Under the pieces are notes generated by a model. It did no database searches and had not been told where the DNA came from. It saw only the letters and a program-made list of their open reading frames with translations. From a virus, in IMG/VR virus record IMGVR_UViG_3300002518_000018, positions 1-41,852 of that record: a DNA stretch of 41,852 bases; one strand, 5' to 3'. Both the position numbers and the translations under genes were made by a program. This document shows, piece by piece, positions 39,247 through 41,852 of the stretch; within the stretch, counting starts at the first letter, position 1; each line of letters opens with the position of its first letter.

Positions 39247-41852
39247 GCCGAGAGTTGCGGCAATTGGAACGCCATGTCAACCAAGGCGAAGTTGAGTGCT
39301 GCTTTCGGGAAGCACCCGAACTTGATCCGCACAATGTCACCCGAAATCTTCACGGACAAGCTGTGGTACGCCAAGATCGGCTTACCATTGATCTCGCTGT
39401 CCACTATGATCCCCTCCGCCCTCTTCTCCGCCAAGAAGGTGGTAATCTCTCCTCGAATCGAACCGGGGGAAGCACGAGCCTTGAAGCGAACACCTTCGGC
39501 TCGCGACCCCGTACCCTCCCCGATGAACATATCCTCAATCAAAATTTGAATACCGCGTGTCAGATCATTCCGGATCTCCCACACGTTGATGTCCGTCCGA
39601 GCCAAGTTGTCGCTCGACACGTGCGTGGTGTAGCCGCGATTGATACGGAAAGAGCCTCGCAGGGGCTTGACGTACAGCAAGCCACCCAACGATGCCTTTC
39701 GAGCTTGTACGCGGTTTGTCGGCTCCCAATCACCCAAGGGTGAGCGGATATTGTCTGCCGAGATGTGCTTGAGCGAGAAGCCCTCACCCAAGTCACTGCC
39801 CAACTGCATCGCCGCCGTCTTGCAACCCAACGCCCACACCGGCATCCACTCCGGAATACCCCGCGTCGTGGTCTCCAAGATCTCCTGGCCACACAACGAC
39901 ATGCTCTCTTGGTTGATCTTCTTGACCCACTCCAAAAGCCCTGTCGTCGTCGCTGTGCTCTCCAAGGGAGCCGAGAGACCAAAGTACCCGTTGCGGTAGA
40001 CACGCTCCAACTCGCACAAGTCCAAGTGGGCCTTAAAGTCGGTCAGCAGCGTCTCCACATCGGTCGTGGCCCACCCGCGTCTCGGCGTCGAGGCACAGGG
40101 AATATCCACCCGGATCGTGTCGTTCGTCCGCAGTTGTTCGAACCCGTGTGCCCACGAAATGGGATAGAACGGATCTGCCGTGTCGCTCGCCTTGCGAACG
40201 ATCGAGTCACCTGACAGCCCATTATAGTACTGTTGGTGCACCGTCTGTGTGTCTGGCTCGGCTCCGCCAAACGAAGAGGCATACCCTGCCGAGCCACCGT
40301 CGAAGCCACCTGTCGCACGAACCGCCGTGAAGCGGCCATGGTTCTGGTTCAGCCAACCCACGACCTTCTGGACGTTGTCACGCACGATGCCGTACTTGCT
40401 GCGTTGCCCGTACGTCGCACCCGGACCATCCCCGAATGCCAGGTTCGCTTGCCAATGGTCCGCAAGCTGCCCGAAGTCGAACCGCTCCGGGTTGATGTTC
40501 GGAGCACGACCGTTCCCGTACCGCGACAACACCCAAATACTCTCGTTCAAGTGATCCCGCAACGATTGGTACGTGTTGTACTTGGTCAGGTCCACCGTTA
40601 TCAGAGTCTGTGTCCACGCAGGAGACGACTTCGAGTCTTTCAGCACAATCGCCAAAGACTCCGCCTTCCCCGACTTGCCTGTGACCTGCAACTCGACATC
40701 GGTCAAGGTCATAACCTTGTATTGGAGACCAGATCCTGGCACAAAGCCCAACCCCGACATCAGCGGATTGGGGAGCTTGTCCGTCAAGGTCGCGACCGTT
40801 GACGTGTGGCTGGCCAACTTATAGATATTGCCGATCGCTTCGACGTGAGAAGCGTACAGGGCATCTGTGCTCTTCAAGATGGGAGTGCCGCCGTCTCGAA
40901 CCGCAGTAGCTCCCGACAGCGTATCACCGTCGGCGATGGTTCCCACGATGGTGCCCAAGATCAACTCGCCCGTGTCGGTCTCTTCGATGAACTTCCCGGT
41001 GCCGCCACCTGTCGCTGTCACGGTCTCGCCATACGTGAACTGGACCCATCCGCCCGCAGCCGCCGGAGAATGATTCGGGACAGCGTCAACGGTCACGAAG
41101 TTATTCACGTCCGGAGGAATCAGGTCGAGCTTCACACCGCTGCCAAACTGCCCTGTCGGCTGTGCGAAGTGGACCTCGACACCTTCCACCTTCACAAAGG
41201 TCGCCAACTTACCCGTCGGATCTTTCAGCACCGACCCTGCCGGGATCGTTCCCGTGACTGCCGCAACACACGAAACCGTCGCGTTGTAGTAGCCGCCGTT
41301 CGCCGTTCGGTCTGTACCCGTGACAGCAATCCATCTGTTTTGGTGGTCATTAGCCACCCCAAGAGACCCACCATTCAGAGCCAGACCCGTCGAAGCCGAC
41401 TGTGTGTGATCGACACCTGAACGTGCCGTCTTCGTCGTTCCTTCGATCCCAACAGGTTGAGGCCGAATCCAATCCGTCGGGGTCACCGAACCCCCTGTGG
41501 GGTCAACGTGAATCTCAAACGCCGGGTCATTCGTGCCGCCTACCGGGACCGCCGTGACCTCCTCGTTATAATTGTAGCGGTGAAGGAACTTGTATCCCTT
41601 GTCCTGGTCGTTTGTATCTTCGGGGCGAAAATACCCATCGTTCAGGTTCCCGCCCGGCCCCCACTCGCTGGAGAGCAACTGGATCGACGGCACCAAGAGC
41701 TTCACTTTCGTCACCACGCCCGATGCAAACGGCGTGATGTTCCACGTCTGATCCAAGCGGAGCTTTAAGCGTTGGCGCCCCGCCACAGGAGATGCCGCCG
41801 AAGACAGCACTTGTCGCTGCTGTCCCTTCCCCCACCCTTGGGAGATCTCCAC
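39243..41852 (-). CDS. Tail sheath candidate, partial at the window end
   Basis: At least 869 residues, with the start beyond position 41852; the GTG at 41852 is probably internal. The C-terminal about 200 residues look like a sheath end: KIS/PLGDWEPT, VWEIRNDLTRGIQILIEDMFIGEG, then a strand-rich AEGIIVDSEINGKPI part and a final hydrophobic strand pair. The N-terminal and middle parts are beta-rich with Gly/Thr and Asp. It is larger than typical sheaths (about 400-700 residues), so insertions or another large virion protein remain possible. It converges with the plus-strand islet. Confidence 0.55.
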   Translation of the reverse strand: MEISQGWGKGQQRQVLSSAASPVAGRQRLKLRLDQTWNITPFASGVVTKVKLLVPSIQLLSSEWGPGGNLNDGYFRPEDTNDQDKGYKFLHRYNYNEEVTAVPVGGTNDPAFEIHVDPTGGSVTPTDWIRPQPVGIEGTTKTARSGVDHTQSASTGLALNGGSLGVANDHQNRWIAVTGTDRTANGGYYNATVSCVAAVTGTIPAGSVLKDPTGKLATFVKVEGVEVHFAQPTGQFGSGVKLDLIPPDVNNFVTVDAVPNHSPAAAGGWVQFTYGETVTATGGGTGKFIEETDTGELILGTIVGTIADGDTLSGATAVRDGGTPILKSTDALYASHVEAIGNIYKLASHTSTVATLTDKLPNPLMSGLGFVPGSGLQYKVMTLTDVELQVTGKSGKAESLAIVLKDSKSSPAWTQTLITVDLTKYNTYQSLRDHLNESIWVLSRYGNGRAPNINPERFDFGQLADHWQANLAFGDGPGATYGQRSKYGIVRDNVQKVVGWLNQNHGRFTAVRATGGFDGGSAGYASSFGGAEPDTQTVHQQYYNGLSGDSIVRKASDTADPFYPISWAHGFEQLRTNDTIRVDIPCASTPRRGWATTDVETLLTDFKAHLDLCELERVYRNGYFGLSAPLESTATTTGLLEWVKKINQESMSLCGQEILETTTRGIPEWMPVWALGCKTAAMQLGSDLGEGFSLKHISADNIRSPLGDWEPTNRVQARKASLGGLLYVKPLRGSFRINRGYTTHVSSDNLARTDINVWEIRNDLTRGIQILIEDMFIGEGTGSRAEGVRFKARASPGSIRGEITTFLAEKRAEGIIVDSEINGKPILAYHSLSVKISGDIVRIKFGCFPKAALNFALVDMAFQLPQLSA

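Noticed and set aside
1-41852. tRNA genes, integrase, transposase, attachment sites
   Set aside because: No cloverleaf-like sequence, no recombinase motif and no terminal inverted repeats with target duplications were found by eye.

Overview
This window is most likely part of a tailed phage or prophage genome with a contractile (myovirus-type) tail. A long minus-strand block carries a candidate tail sheath, a tube-like protein, an overlapping pair of tail assembly chaperone genes, a tape measure, a baseplate hub, a gpV/gp5-type spike, a LysM plus gp25-type wedge protein, a baseplate J-like protein, and four very large fibre or adhesin-like proteins ending in a right-handed beta-helix. No integrase, tRNA, rRNA, CRISPR array, insertion sequence or replication gene was recognised. 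The host cannot be named from the sequence. Base composition is moderately GC-rich and start sites have good AGGAG/GGAGG ribosome binding sites, so the host is a bacterium.

Layout. (1) 1-497: no gene, but tandem and imperfect direct repeats. (2) 498-1220: one unknown minus-strand gene. (3) 1413-12086: a plus-strand run of 14 mostly closely packed genes (plus one doubtful micro-ORF). It starts with a dual-specificity phosphatase-like protein; most of the rest are unrecognised, including a zinc-ribbon protein and a protein with a GYF-like N-terminal domain and an S/G/R-rich disordered centre. Seven of these proteins, otherwise unlike each other, carry the same short C-terminal motif, R-(R/K/N)-x(n)-S-(D/E)-W. 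(4) 12094-13690: three small minus-strand genes (two for membrane proteins) and one plus-strand gene, followed by back-to-back terminators. (5) 13918-37851: the minus-strand tail and baseplate block. (6) 38056-39246: a plus-strand islet of four small genes (winged-helix-like, zinc finger, acidic, membrane) inserted between the candidate sheath gene and the rest of the tail genes. (7) 39243-41852: the candidate sheath gene, running off the window.

Two dispersed elements tie the regions together. A 15-bp odd palindrome, consensus GTTYAGTNACTRAAC, occurs 12 times. Seven copies lie 13-28 bp upstream of a start codon, two sit beside sigma-70-like promoters, one stands in front of a repeat leader, one is linked to both a promoter and a leader, and one is inside a gene. 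A separate 43-bp element occurs three times and always leads into small-gene cassettes. Together they look like the operator and leader of a phage-encoded regulatory circuit. The islet gene at 38109 (winged-helix-like) is a candidate regulator, but nothing in the sequence proves this.
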